Positions 1 to 12,085 of a stretch of DNA of 64,000 bases are shown piece after piece; position 1 is the first letter of the stretch, and each line of letters starts with the position of its first letter. The notes under the pieces were generated by a model. That model had not been told where the DNA came from, did no database searches, and saw nothing but the letters and a program-made list of their open reading frames with translations. The stretch comes from Dipetalonema caudispina (taxonomy: Eukaryota > Nematoda > Chromadorea > Rhabditida > Onchocercidae): assembly GCA_013365325.1 (NCBI GenBank), contig JABVXV010000032.1, positions 345,056 through 409,055 of the forward strand, given 5' to 3'. A program made the translations under genes and the position numbers.

Positions 1-132
1 AGCATACCAACGCTGCCGCCTACAGAGGCACAAAACAGATTGCGTATTGGCAAATACGGAAATAGCGAGGATTTGGCTCCGGGTGACTGTTCCACGAAAT
101 CGTTACCACTAGATAGTGCCATTTATACCTAG
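1..132 (+). CDS. C-terminal exon of an unidentified protein (partial)
   Basis: Frame 1 is open from the first base for 43 codons and ends with TAG at 130-132. The composition is clearly more GC-rich than the flanks and reads like real coding sequence: it opens with SIPTLPPTEAQNRLRIGKYG and closes on DSAIYT. Acidic and Ser/Thr-rich residues fill the tail, as in the cytoplasmic end of many membrane proteins, but no domain is visible in 43 residues. The rest of the gene lies left of the window. AATAAA-like sequences occur around 415-470. I do not recognise the family. Confidence 0.55.
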   Translation, partial: SIPTLPPTEAQNRLRIGKYGNSEDLAPGDCSTKSLPLDSAIYT

Positions 133-1372
133 TCAATTAGATGCATTAAAGATTGTGTTGAATTAAAGAATAGTTTAATAATGAAGTCTCGTAATCATCG
201 AGTATTTAAGAAGTACTGTAGAACAACCAATTCAGAAATCCTCATCCATAATCCTATACCATATGGCATCAAAATAATTTTGAGAAAAATACTACCTTAA
301 ATAGGTTAAAAACTCTGAATCGCCTAAAATATATCAAAATATTTATTTTATTTACAATCTTTGTGCTGCTAAACCTACTAAACAAAAATTCGGAAAAATG
401 AAACCACATTAATCGAAAATAAATATGAAATTAATTACATTTTATAAAATCTTTTAAATGAAAATATAATAAAGAGATGAAGAGAGAAAGCCATGAAATT
501 CACTCCACCTCATACCTCCTCATCTTATCAAACAAAACTCATTCATCCCATATTCCCACCACCGTATCACTATCTCTCTCAAGAGTTCATGCCAAACACT
601 TCAAGTCTCATATCAACTCGTGAAGCACAATTGTAATGATAAATGCTCCATCTATTAATGGGTTGATATTTGAATTGCTTGTTCTTCCGTGATGTTTTAG
701 CGCGGAGGAATGTGGTCAGGAAGACATTTTTCCATTTCTTATTATTTCTTCCCAGCGAATAAGCTATTATTCCATTGTGGTTGAATTTGATTTTCAAATT
801 CGGTCGTTTACCTTTCATTCTGTTCCTCTTCTTCGCATCTCTGATCGAAAAAAAAGGTGCTAAAATTTTTGTTAGATTTCGTCAGTTCTTATTCACATAT
901 GAGTTTAATTTGAAATATTATGACCAAAGAAAAATATCCGTCTTTTGGTAAATTTGTTGAATAAAAAATTTACTTGCTGAATTGCTGTAGTAAGACTCTT
1001 CAGTTCATTTTAAGTTAGAAATTGATATATTAAAAATCAAATAATGCCAAGTAAGTTCGAGCTTTTCCTCATTTCCCTTCCTCACGGGATCCATTTTTTT
1101 CTGTCGAGAATTCGCTCAGATAGTTTGTGATTTCATAAGATCAAAATACTCCAGTGAGAGAAATGGAATGTTTAAACTAATGTCAGAGTTCTAGTTTGTT
1201 AGTTTCTGTCGTTTTGGGTCAACTTACTGTAACTTGCGTCATCGTACCTTTCTGGACATCAATAGAAAAGATGAAAAAAGTACATGAAATGATTGTTTTA
1301 AGTCAATTACATTTTGGATTCGAATTAAATTTTTTGCTTTACTTGAGTACAGCACTAGTAGTACGCAAAGCT
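133..1372. other. Intergenic stretch between the left-edge gene and UAP1
   Basis: This AT-rich spacer carries the probable 3' UTR of the left-edge gene and the 5' region of UAP1. It also holds an ATG-started 79-codon minus-strand ORF at 579-818 (described separately). An acceptor-like TTGAGTACAG near 1341-1350 precedes the UAP1 start by about 20 bases and may be a spliced-leader site. No RNA gene was recognised. Confidence 0.5.
579..818 (-). CDS. Small basic ORF, hypothetical
   Basis: This is an intact 79-residue ORF with an ATG start. It is rich in Lys, Arg and Asn; the first residues are MKGKRPNLKIKFNHNGIIAY. The frame stays open upstream of the ATG for at least eight codons, so it could instead be an internal exon or a chance ORF. 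No signal peptide, membrane segment or known domain is visible. It lies between the 3' end of the left-edge gene and UAP1, on the opposite strand to both. Function unknown; I keep it only because its composition is more protein-like than most random ORFs here. Confidence 0.2.
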   Translation of the reverse strand: MKGKRPNLKIKFNHNGIIAYSLGRNNKKWKNVFLTTFLRAKTSRKNKQFKYQPINRWSIYHYNCASRVDMRLEVFGMNS

Positions 1373-4300
1373 ATGCGTGAAGATCGATCAAAAGCAATGG
1401 CCATATTTGGCAAACACGACTATTTGTTGCGCTTCTGGAACGAGCTTACTCCGGAGGAGCGACAGCAATTAGTGGATCAGTTTACCTTGTATAATATGCA
1501 CGAAATAGACAAAGCATTCAAAGAATCTGCAATTCCAATGGTATGTCAGTGGTTCGTGATGTTGTGAATTTTCCATTTTTATGGTAGGCTATGATTATGA
1601 ATTTTTCTGACATTGCAAAATGGCAAAGGATGGTTTCCCCCTAATATCTTCTCCTAGTTTTTAATTCTTTGCAGAAGTTGGAAGGCTTGGAACCAATCGA
1701 TGAGAGCTACTATTCTGTTGCTGGTGATATTGATGAAAGTATTATGAAGGAGTACTGGAATACAGGTATTGTATATTGCAGTGAACTCTTTTTCCTGTGC
1801 GTACCATCACTTGTTGTTATAGTTAAAAGAATCGGCCTGTTCTGGATGATTCTGACATCTTTTACTGCAACCTAACTGCTTGATTTTGAAGATTGTTTGG
1901 ATTTCCAAAGTTGACTAAGTATTCGCTGAATATGTATTGTTTAATGATGCTCAGGTTTGGAAGCAATAGCAAGAGGACAAGTTGCTGCTGTAGTTTTGGC
2001 AGGCGGTCAAGCAACACGGCTTGGATCAACGGAACCGAAGGGTACCCTTTCCTTGGGATTCACCGATTGTGAGATAACTGATTCACTGTTAGCCTTTCAA
2101 GCGGCTCGTATTTCACGTCTGCAAGAGCTCGCTCGAGTAGCATTCCCGAATTCGGACCCGAAGATCTGGTGGTATGGTTTTTCTAAAGATATAGTCACTC
2201 TTCAGTTCTGATCATTCCAAAGTAACTTGTGATTAGCAATGCTGTATCACCAGTGTAGTGACTTCTATACTATAAAAATTGCAAGCATGGCTAATCCAGA
2301 TCATATATTCTCGGCTCGTGTCATATCCTTTATGAGTTGCTTACATTGGGTTTTATAGGAAAATTGTTGCTATAAAACAAATAAATTAGGGTTGTGTTGA
2401 CGAGTTCGTCTACCGCAGAGGCAACACTGAAGCATCTTCGTGATCTACTTCCAGTAGCTGTTATTGATCCAGGACGTCTTATCGTGCTTTCACAACGATC
2501 AATTCCATGCTATGATATAAATGGTGGCTTATTTTTGTCTTCGAAGTGCAGTTTCGAGGTTTCTCCAAGTGAGCATTCTGTTTGTTTCCCCACCTAACGC
2601 ATCATTTTCATTATGATTTAATGAATCTTACTGAAATTTATTTCAGATGGAAATGGTGGCCTTTATGAATGTTTGGAAGCTCATTGTACTTCCTCTATAA
2701 ATAATCAAATCAAGTACTTCCATGTTTTTGGTGTTGACAACGTGTTGTGTCGTGTGGCAGATCCTCATTTTATCGGATATTGTATCAAAAATAATGTAGA
2801 TTGTGCCGCAAAAGTAAGAACATTACGTTGATGCACCTGTGCCGATTACAGTTTGACTATCCTTACTGCCAATAATTTAAATAAGTGAACTGAACAGATG
2901 GCTTTTTCTTTGATGACTGCGCACCGAATGATTAGCCAGTCTGGAAGGTCATAGCATTTGATTGGAAAAACTGCATAATTAAAAGAGGCTGGGTGTTTCC
3001 TAGTTTTATTCGGAAATTTCCAGCACCGCGGAAATTAGGATCCGTATGGCATTATTTTGAAAATCATTCTAGGTTGTAGAAAAAACCGATCCATTTGAAC
3101 GAGTTGGTGTGATATGTCAAACATCAGATGGTGTTCAAGTTGTTGAATATTCGGATCTACCCACAGAATTAGCTTTGGCTCGAGATGATTCTGGACGCCT
3201 CAAATTTCGTGCAGGAAATATTGCAAATCATTTCTTCACTTGCGACTTTGTTCACGCAGGTTTGTGAAGAAGTACTGTTCGACTGGCTGAAAAGGTAGCT
3301 GTTGTATGTACGGGATGGAGATATGGATCGTTTTGAGGAAGGTAGTGTGGAAGGTGTAGGTTTGAGATGTTATAATCAACATGCAGTCGTACCTCAATAA
3401 CATGTAAAGCGTCGTGGCGAAAGTCCTAACATTATGGGTAGTAATAGAATGAGGAACCAAACTTCGTCCACATTTTCATGTGGCTGCTTAGCTAGGTTCA
3501 TTTTTTGACTAGTTCTGGTTTAGAATTCCTAAATAAATCAAAATACTTTTTGCCCGCTGTTGCTCACAATTAAAAAGAAGAACGAAAATTACTTTTTGAA
3601 ATTAAGTTTACTTTCATTAATAAATTTGTCCAACGTATGAATTTTGTTTTTCAGCAGCCAATTTCAAACTACCTCTTCATCGTGCCTTCAAAAAAATTCC
3701 ATTTATTGATCGAATGACTGGAATGCCAGTAAAGCCAGAAACAGAAAATGGTTACAAACTCGAGTTTTTCATTTTCGATGCTTTCAAATGTGCTAAGTAA
3801 GTCTTCTTTATATATTATCAAAATTACGAGAACTGTCCGGTTATTCAGTGCAGTGCAGCTCTTGAAGGTAATGCAATTGCAGTTACAAGCTAGAGTGAGC
3901 AGTACAGCCTTTATATTTAGTTTAAGTTCTTGGCCATTGATTCTTCCGTTCGTTAACCTCCCAATTGCTCTTTTTGTGACTCAAACGCATCATCTCGGAT
4001 CCAAAAATGAGGCATTATATTCTTCAGTTATTTGAAGTCCTGAACGTACTGCTTTGCTGCGCTACCTCAGTTACCACCAAACTGTATCACAGAATTTTCA
4101 CGCTCTCTGTTGTTATCAGTGCCAATCACTTTTATTACTCTAATTTTTCCCTTTCTAATTCATTGTAATGTTTTCACTGGTTGCAGAAATTTCCACGTAT
4201 GGGAAGTTAAACGTTCAGAAGAATTCAGTCCTTTAAAAAATTCAGAAAACGTAGGAAAGGACTGTATGAGCACATGCCGCCGTGATTATTATGCTGAATG

Positions 4301-4888
4301 CAAACGTTGGCTTGCAAAAGCCGATGTACAGATTTACATCGATCGTCCTATTTTCATTCATCCGCTCTACTCTTATGCTGGAGAGGTGCAAATTACTACA
4401 TTCATTAGCAAGTTTTTTTCTGAGTCGTGAAATATTATCTTACATTTTTTGATTGTTCTAAGAAGGTGTTTATATTCGGTTTATTTGGGCCATCTTGTGT
4501 GATTTGATTGTTGTGGCAGTGTATTGGTTAGTTATACCTGTTTTGAGATATCTTTCTTTAGCTGTCGCAAAGCCTATTAGGTTTGCAGTAGCCGCCATCA
4601 TTAAAAGGCGCATTGCATTGATTGAAGCACTTCTTACAGCTGCATAAGTTTTCTGTTTTTTGTTTTTATCTTATTACATCGATCTTTGGCATTTGTTTCT
4701 TTTATGGATTGAGTTTTAGATCATTTATCCCACTACGCAACTCCTTTGCAGGTTTTTTGCTGTTTAATTTGAATACAGTGGCAGTTTTCTTCTTTGTGAG
4801 ATTATTAATTTGTCGTGCAATTGATCGCTTTTTTCAGGGATTGGAAGAATATCGTGAAAAAGGCTTAGCTGGTGATTTGCTTCCATAG
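1373..4888 (+). CDS. UAP1: UDP-N-acetylhexosamine pyrophosphorylase
   Basis: The enzyme converts GlcNAc-1-phosphate (and GalNAc-1-phosphate) plus UTP to the UDP-sugar in the cytosol, supplying chitin, N-glycans and GPI anchors. Nine exons fit in phase: 1373-1540, 1675-1765, 1955-2171, 2390-2568, 2647-2813, 3073-3259, 3655-3796, 4187-4385, 4838-4888, giving 466 residues, close to the family length. Exon 3 carries the nucleotide-binding signature [16 protein letters not shown]. Exon 4 has the [15 protein letters not shown] region. Exon 5 has GNGGLYECL followed by [16 protein letters not shown], the uridine/metal-binding stretch. Exon 8 ends YAGE and exon 9 starts GLEEY, as in other UAP1 C termini. 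The start was chosen because the following [15 protein letters not shown] matches the usual N-terminal helix. Chitin-bearing eggshell and microfilarial sheath make this pathway relevant in filariae (known biology, not seen here). Confidence 0.93.
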
Positions 4889-5369
4889 ATTTTCTTTTGG
4901 CTACATGTTACTCGATCTCATCGGCTAACAGCTTCACTTCATTTTTTTCTTTTTTGGTGATGTACGTTTTTGTTTCTCCTGAACTTTCCTTTCCATTACT
5001 TTTCCTTAATTTTTTTTTTCAAAAACTAATTTTGTGTTGTATTTAGTACTGTTCATTTTGAAATTCTAACACTCATGTGTTTACGGTTTCCTTTGTGGAT
5101 ATATACAGTTCATCCTTCACTCAATCTTTGGTCGCCTAGATTTTAATTTCAAATTGTGCTGTTCGTTTTTTTGTTAAATTTTTTCTGGCTCGAACGTGAA
5201 AGTGTGCCATTTATTCTAGAGCATTGTTCTTCATCGTTTATGAAACATTTTATGATTTTTTCTGCACCAAGTCCCTTACGGCTATGAAAAGTATATGTAT
5301 TTTGTATGAAAACATATGCATGCGATGCGTTTCAGTTGATTCAGCAATACAATAATTGCTGGCTGTGAA

Positions 5370-5375
5370 AATAAA
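5370..5375 (+). terminator. Candidate poly(A) signal
   Basis: AATAAA on the + strand about 480 bases after the UAP1 stop. It is a candidate only; nearer variant signals cannot be excluded. Confidence 0.3.
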
Positions 5376-8300
5376 AAATCATTTCAAAAGTTGATCCTAT
5401 TTCACCAAATTATCCTTATTTTAGGTCAATCTTCCAAGTCACAATTTTTTTGTACAACAAATTTCAAGTTAAGAAAAACTTATGTTAATGACAGCCAAAG
5501 CACCATGATTTTAAGTTGAAAGTGGCTCTATGGTGCCATTTAGAGGCTTATTGACAGCAGGTTGTGCTAAACGCTTAACATATTTGTTAAACTTTTCCAG
5601 AATATAGTATGAGATTCTGGATAGTTCGTATATCACACTTATATTGGAGTTAGGTATTTCTTGTCTACATCAATGCTTCATTTTTTGGGGGAAATAACAA
5701 CTGATAAACCTGAAGCTTATTGAAGGAGGAATTGAAGTTTTTCTGAAATAAGAGGTTGGAATTTTTCTTTAAAAAATTATTTGCATCGAAGAATTCTTTG
5801 CACAAAACGTTGATTTTCTTTGATGTTATGAACATACCGATGTATGAATAATATTGTTCTCCCGTTGATATGGTATGAGTAGGTCAATTTTTCAGTTTTT
5901 CGGGAATTTTGAAATTTCTTTTGTGTTTATGAATGAAGGAAATATGACATTATGAATAATGTTGTTGAAATAAGCTGTTATGGGCTGACAACTGATTTAC
6001 TCGGATTATGAGTGTTAATGAAAAGTTGAGCAGGCTATGTAGTACGTTCAAGTGTCCATATGCAAATTAGTATGAGTAGTGGGCTAGTCGAGTAGACAAT
6101 ATTGAACAGTAGGGATCATCAAACGGTCACTCTAATGGCTTGCTGCCAATTGGTTTATTGCTATACATGAATCTTACTGTGCACATTGCTTGAGCCCTAA
6201 TTTTTAGATAAAAGATATGGACATACTTTAAGGTATTTCAAACAATAGAATATATCATTGAGAGAAGCAAATGATATGGGACATTGTTTCATAAACTGCT
6301 AGTGAATACAGCGTTGCAACTATTGTGAGAAATGATATTGTTTGATTAATTGTGTGAAAATTGGTAACGTACTGATGATGCCGATTATTGTAAGCGAAGC
6401 TGGCAATTTCCAATGGAAATGCAAAGGAAATATATGTAGTTTTGAATTGAAGTAGTGATGATGTGACAGAAGATAGTCACTCATTGGTTGGATGTGACGA
6501 GTACGGGGTGCCAATTTGTTGACAAATGCAAAAATGTCAGGTCATTTGGTGTATTAGTTGAAGTGGTTTTGATATCCGGTGTATACAGAGTCCTTTTATA
6601 GAAATATCTGGGGAATTGAAGCTGAAGGTCGAGAGGTTACAGCTTCAGTATGACCGAGTGGGAAATAGTCACTTAATACCGTATCTATAACATCATCTCC
6701 ACAAATATTCCATTTTCTACCACTAACCAAATGTGCAAACAGTTGATTGCACAAACAATACAACCCAATATGCAAATGACCGGCACTGTTACTTTTAATA
6801 TGAGCTTAACCTTCTCCCTTTACTTTCCCGCTTTTCTTGAAATCTAAAAATGCTACAAACAATGCGCTGAAAATAACCCTTAACGTTTTCAAAAATTTTA
6901 TTGATTACACTACTGGTTAATCACTTCCAATATTCACATTCATGTTTTGGGATTTACTACTGAAGCCTTAACAGAAAAATATGAATGATTTAATGCGGTG
7001 ATATGCTAGATTTATTGCCCAAATATGAATAATTTCATGACTAACTTTACTTTAGATTGGAATTATGTATTCTAGAAAGTTCGAAAATATGAAGTAATGT
7101 AGTTTTAGTCGAGGGATATTCATTCAAAATTTATAATAACAGTACACTTGATTATTGGAAAAGAAAGTTGGAAGTTGTTGAAGAATTTGCAATGAATCAA
7201 ACAGATATATCAAATGGAACTGTTAAAGAATAGAAATAGTCAAAAGGATTCGACTTGAATGATACCGAACATGTGTTTCACATGAGATGCTACCGTGGAT
7301 TACGTCATGGAGATAATCCTAGCATTATATATGATCGGACTTTCCCTCTCCAAACAACAAAGCCATATTCGCCAGCAAATTACTATGTTTCATTGTACGC
7401 AACATTAAAATTTATGAAAATTTAAATTTTAAGTCATTTTAACTTCGAACTTTGACCCGAACTAGTTATAAATTGGAGTTACTTTATTATTTTCTCGAAA
7501 TTATTGGCTAAAAGTTTGTAATTATGATGATATATTAACACATCAGGTATAATACATTGTATTGGATCAGAAAATTATCAACAACTTATCGACTTCTTTG
7601 TGTATTAATGTCATGCACTATTAAAGAAATCACTGTGATCCAAAGTTCAAAATTATTTAAAGTCTACAAAGAAATTAATCCACCCACGGATCGTCGGATC
7701 AATTTAGCCATAGTTTGTTATACACATATCATGGACTCCTATTTGAAGCTCCGCTAAGGTAACTAATTCTTCTCGACTAGAAACGAAGAAGTTTCATGTT
7801 AAAAACGCAAAATGTACGTTAAAATTTCTCACTGCATATCTTCATTACCATTCGGTGAGGAATGGCATGTCTTGAGGTTAAAGTTCATCTCATATTTTAG
7901 TGCTTGGTATTCAATGGTTTACAAAGGATTAGCTTTGTTTTCTACCTATAAACGAGTGGAACATTCAGCAAAAAAAGCGAAAACTGTCATTGAAAAATGT
8001 AAAACTTATAGAAATTCAGCGAATTAATGAATAACGAATACATTTCATTATACCTGTCCGTTTGTTTTTCTGTCTAGATTAAATTTATTCTTAAACAATG
8101 ATAATGTGAGCATCATTGTTCAGGTGTATCATTTGGGTATCGCATAGCAGATTAGCTGAAGACTGCCTTTTTTTTCAGTGGTTGTATCAAAAATAAGCAT
8201 CTGCCGCTTTTATTGTTTGTCGGCATTTTCCGATACTTGTTACGCATTTGTATATTCACGTTCATTGCAATTGACTACTACAATTTGAATTGTCTTACGA

Positions 8301-9253
8301 TGCTTCATTAGAGACCAAGGATTTTGGACTGTAGTATTTTGCTTAATCCAGCGATATTTCTGAATAATACATCTCCGGGCAATCTTTGTAAATATGCTTA
8401 ATTTTTCTCAGTTATATCATCACCTGAACAAATTTTTTGGTAAATTTGCAAAGAATTTTGTAATTTGTTGGTTTATCAAAACAAACTTAGTGCAGTAATT
8501 TAAAACGGAAAAATTTAAATGATTTGATTGAATGCAGTCGGAAGTGAAAAGCATTTTTAACATTTGCAATGATGACATAAAATGGATTCTTCAGTGGTAA
8601 TAAGTAGTCTCAGGCCAACAGCCAAAAGAGGAAAAGCATTTGGCCTGAATGTTTGAGAGTCTTCTGAAGTGCCTACTTGGATTGCCTCTTTGCTGCTCTA
8701 TTATTGTGCTACTCTTTTAGCAGTACTTGGCACAGGATGCCATATGCCTCTAGTCTTTAAGGCAATTCTGGAAGATATAGTCAGATTTTCCAAAACCTTT
8801 TTCTTGAAAAAATTTCAGGCAATATTAAGTGTTGTGCCATTTTCAAAAGTTTTAACCCGTGATCTCACTTGTTTCCGGATGCTCACAAAGGATACAACAA
8901 AGATGAAGTGGGTTAAATTTCGGCAAGGATTTTCGAAAAATTTTTTAACGTAAAAAAAGCCTTGTCTGTGAGACTCGGCGGAAGTGTATAATGCAAAAAT
9001 TATTTTTTCAATGTCTATCTGCGGCATATATGCAAAAAACTTCACAGATCCGAAAATGCATGAAACAATTTATGGGTAATCAGCAGCTTTTAATCGGTCA
9101 AGATGCAAATAAAGGAAAACAAAATATTTGGCATTTTCAAAATTTAAAAACCTGGAAATTAAACTAGCAATTTGGCTGATTGACAGTAGCGCGGCAGTAG
9201 TGTATATAACACCGCTCCAATAGATCCATCAATTTTGAGCTGTTCAATTGGGC

Positions 9254-9391
9254 ATGAAAGCGATTTTGAACAATGAAATGCGGCAAATCGCTAATCACCT
9301 CCGCCACACTGTTTCCCGTTATTATATGATGGTGGGGGATATATCGGGCATCCGTTTACCTGCTACCAACTCCATCGAATTCCTTTCCTAA
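9254..9391 (+). CDS. Small ORF behind a TATA-like box, hypothetical
   Basis: A 45-residue ATG-started ORF beginning MKAILNNEMRQIANHLRHTV. It sits in a locally less AT-rich patch, and TATATAA lies at 9203-9209, about 45 bases upstream of the ATG. The N-terminal half could form an amphipathic helix. No signal peptide or domain is visible. It may be an unannotated small protein, a first exon, or chance. Confidence 0.15.
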   Translation: MKAILNNEMRQIANHLRHTVSRYYMMVGDISGIRLPATNSIEFLS

Positions 9392-10142
9392 CCTTCTGCC
9401 CTCCTCTACTCTTCTCCATTCCTTCCTGCGAATAGTTCAATTTTGAAAATCTTTTAAACTTCAAAAGAGGATCAAAGTCAATAATTATATTCAACATTTC
9501 TTATTTGTTGAAATGCAATCTATTAAAAATCCATTTTAACAACCACTATGTTTCAATAATTTAGTACTTGCTACATTTTTAGAGATATTTCTTATCTTTC
9601 CTTATTCACGAAATTTAACAAAATATCAGAATATCAATGCTTAATATCAAGGATAAGGGTTAGCAAGAAGATGGCCATTAAGAGGAATGATGGCTACTAA
9701 GTCAAGTGAGAAGGAAGAACATCCAAGTATGCAATAATGAAGAGAATATCTAATTATAATTGCGTGCTCGTAGAATATTTAAATGGATTTCTAATTATAA
9801 CACATATCACACATCCCGAATTTGAGTGGGTCATAACGAACTCGTCACGATAGTATTATTTCTACGCACTTTCCAGAATTGCTGCCTTCAACATTAGTAT
9901 TTCCTTTCTGGATTGTCGGCTTTCGTTGAAACGACAAATCCTTTCTGCAAGATCGGTTATCCAATAGCGATACAAGTAGGAATTCGATCTAAATGGTTGA
10001 AAAATGTGAATATACGCCCACCGTATCCCGGAGAATTGCCATTACGCCAATCATTGAAAGGATAGGGAAAAGAAGATGAAGAAAGAGAGTGAGGGAAAAA
10101 GGAAAGAGGGAGTGTTCCGGAAGAGACACACCCATACTGATT

Positions 10143-10382
10143 ATGGCCAGCAATTGTTTGTTAACTTTCCTCCGAACATTAATCGCACCCATTTACTTTT
10201 TACTTTTCGGCATCAAGTCAATCCGTCGACGATCCTTTTCTGGTCCCAGCGATATTTACCATTTTCATATATGCAAACTTCCGGACCATCCTCAAATCCA
10301 TCAAGTATGTTTCTGGCTAACAATAATTTTTTTAAATATACATTTACAGATCATAAAGAATGTCCTACTTTTCAAAAATTGA
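10143..10382 (+). CDS. Possible two-exon small membrane protein, hypothetical
   Basis: An ATG-started exon at 10143-10304 (54 codons) ends at a good GTATGT donor. A TTTACAG acceptor 45 bases later gives a second in-phase exon at 10350-10382 with a stop, for a 64-residue product. The N terminus, MASNCLLTFLRTLIAPIYFL, contains a hydrophobic segment followed by IKSIRRR, as in a single-pass or signal-anchor protein. The region also has long overlapping ORFs in other frames, which lowers confidence. Function unknown. Confidence 0.2.
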   Translation: MASNCLLTFLRTLIAPIYFLLFGIKSIRRRSFSGPSDIYHFHICKLPDHPQIHQVCFWLTIIFLNIHLQIIKNVLLFKN

Positions 10383-11821
10383 AATCGTCATTGACTACAA
10401 ATAATATAAGTAAACATCGAATTGTCTCTCATAAAATTACCCGCTTTGCCATTCTTTTTCATCTTTTCCTTCCTTGTTATATTTACTCTAAATAACTTAT
10501 GACTAATTTCAATATATACAAATATTCGCTGTTTCTACTTACATTGCAAATAATAATAACTTCACGAAAATTAGTATTTCGTTAAGAACTGGTAGATTAA
10601 ATTTAAGAAATTTGGCTTTCCAATAAAGCTTTACTTTTACCTCGTTCAATGTTTGCTCTACAGAAACTTATTCTAATATCTTTTTAGTTTTAGGGAAATT
10701 GAAAAAGATAATTGGTCATCAAATAATAGTGAGGTGCCTTTCAATGCATTTCTTAAGAGTTTCAAATTTTTTCGAAAGGACATTATCTGAAATCAAGTAA
10801 TTTTCCTCAAATGATCTGATAATAATCTTTATTCAAGTGCTACTATAATTTTCATAAGGGGAATGTTAAACACTAGTTACCCTAAGTTTTGTGAATTTTA
10901 GGGTTTCTAGGTTGCTGCAAAACTTAAGTGATTCTGACTTTCGAATTATTACATCAGCTTTTTAAACTTTGGGAAACATTTGAAATTTATAAATTTATTC
11001 GTTTTTTCTAATAATGCATTCTGTGAAAAATATTGTTTTATCCTTAAATTTCTTTCCAATCTTGTCTGCATGGACTCGATATTCTTGCGAATTTATATTT
11101 TTTTAAAAAGAGAAACTAAACATTTATTCAAATGGATTAGCATTGCATTTTATATTGCTCAAAATTAGGACATGAAGAAAATTTTGTTTGTTACATGTTT
11201 TTGATTTTTTCTTTATAATTCAGCAATTTTTGATTCTAAATAAAAATATTGATTTTTGTTGAATTATAAAATATCAATTTTAGAAGTAACTCTGGAATTT
11301 ACTAGAAATTACGATGGCAAAAATATAAAAGTAGAGATTATTTGCTTTGGAGATAGTGACTATTTTATGATATTATATATCTTATACCAGTTTGACGATA
11401 CAACTCTTCTCTTTAGAGAATAGTTCATGAGTGGTGTTTAATGTGATGCCATTTCAGCATATCGTTGCTGTGAATTTAAGTACTTCCCTTTTCAACAACT
11501 TTTTGAACATTTCTGTTACAGTAACTTTAAATGTGATCTCTGTGCATTAGCAAACTCAGTATGGTACTCCAAAAAAAAAAATACAATACTGTATTTATTA
11601 ATATATGGACATATCATTCAGACTTTATTTCACTTTAGAGATGATATTTCAGAGTTAATAAAAAAAGTAACATTGCTAAGGGAATGAGTCACTCATTTAC
11701 CACTTTTCAAGTTACCCACTGAAAAATACATTTAAATGGTAAAAAAAAAGGAGTTTGGTTGAGGAAGTTCAGAATTTCTGGAACTAATTTACTATAAGCA
11801 GATATGACTGGAGCTAAAACG

Positions 11822-12085
11822 TTATAAGGTAAGTGATGTTGCGTTTTTAGCACGTGACATATGTGTCATCATATCTTTACTCAAACACTTTAGCATAAAG
11901 ATCAGTAGAACAGTTTTCAAATGAATATATGTTGAACTTATATTTAAATCATGAATTTTGTTAAACTTCTTTTCATTTGCTACGTTTGGGTCTGCCAGTA
12001 CTATTAACTGTTTGCCTTTTGCCTCTATAAAAAACACGTATAAGATGTAAATTCCGGTAAAGATTGCATAAGTAAAAAATTTCAT
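11822..12085 (-). CDS. Possible small secreted protein, hypothetical
   Basis: An internal ATG at 12085 opens an 87-residue ORF whose first 22 residues (MKFFTYAIFTGIYILYVFFI then EA) resemble a cleavable signal peptide or signal anchor. The remainder is Lys/Asn-rich and includes a second hydrophobic stretch. The frame is open further upstream to 12178. No family is recognised. In AT-rich DNA, hydrophobic ORFs arise by chance, so confidence is low. Confidence 0.18.
   Translation of the reverse strand: MKFFTYAIFTGIYILYVFFIEAKGKQLIVLADPNVANEKKFNKIHDLNISSTYIHLKTVLLIFMLKCLSKDMMTHMSRAKNATSLTL

Noticed and set aside
7239..7424. Open frame of about 61 codons with coding-like middle (HMRCYRGLRHGDNPSIIYD)
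   Set aside because: No start near the open end, no clear splice acceptor, and no partner exon. I could not support a gene.
8815..9045. Overlapping ORFs on both strands at 8669-9045
   Set aside because: Neither frame has motifs or splice context, and the two overlap over most of their length.
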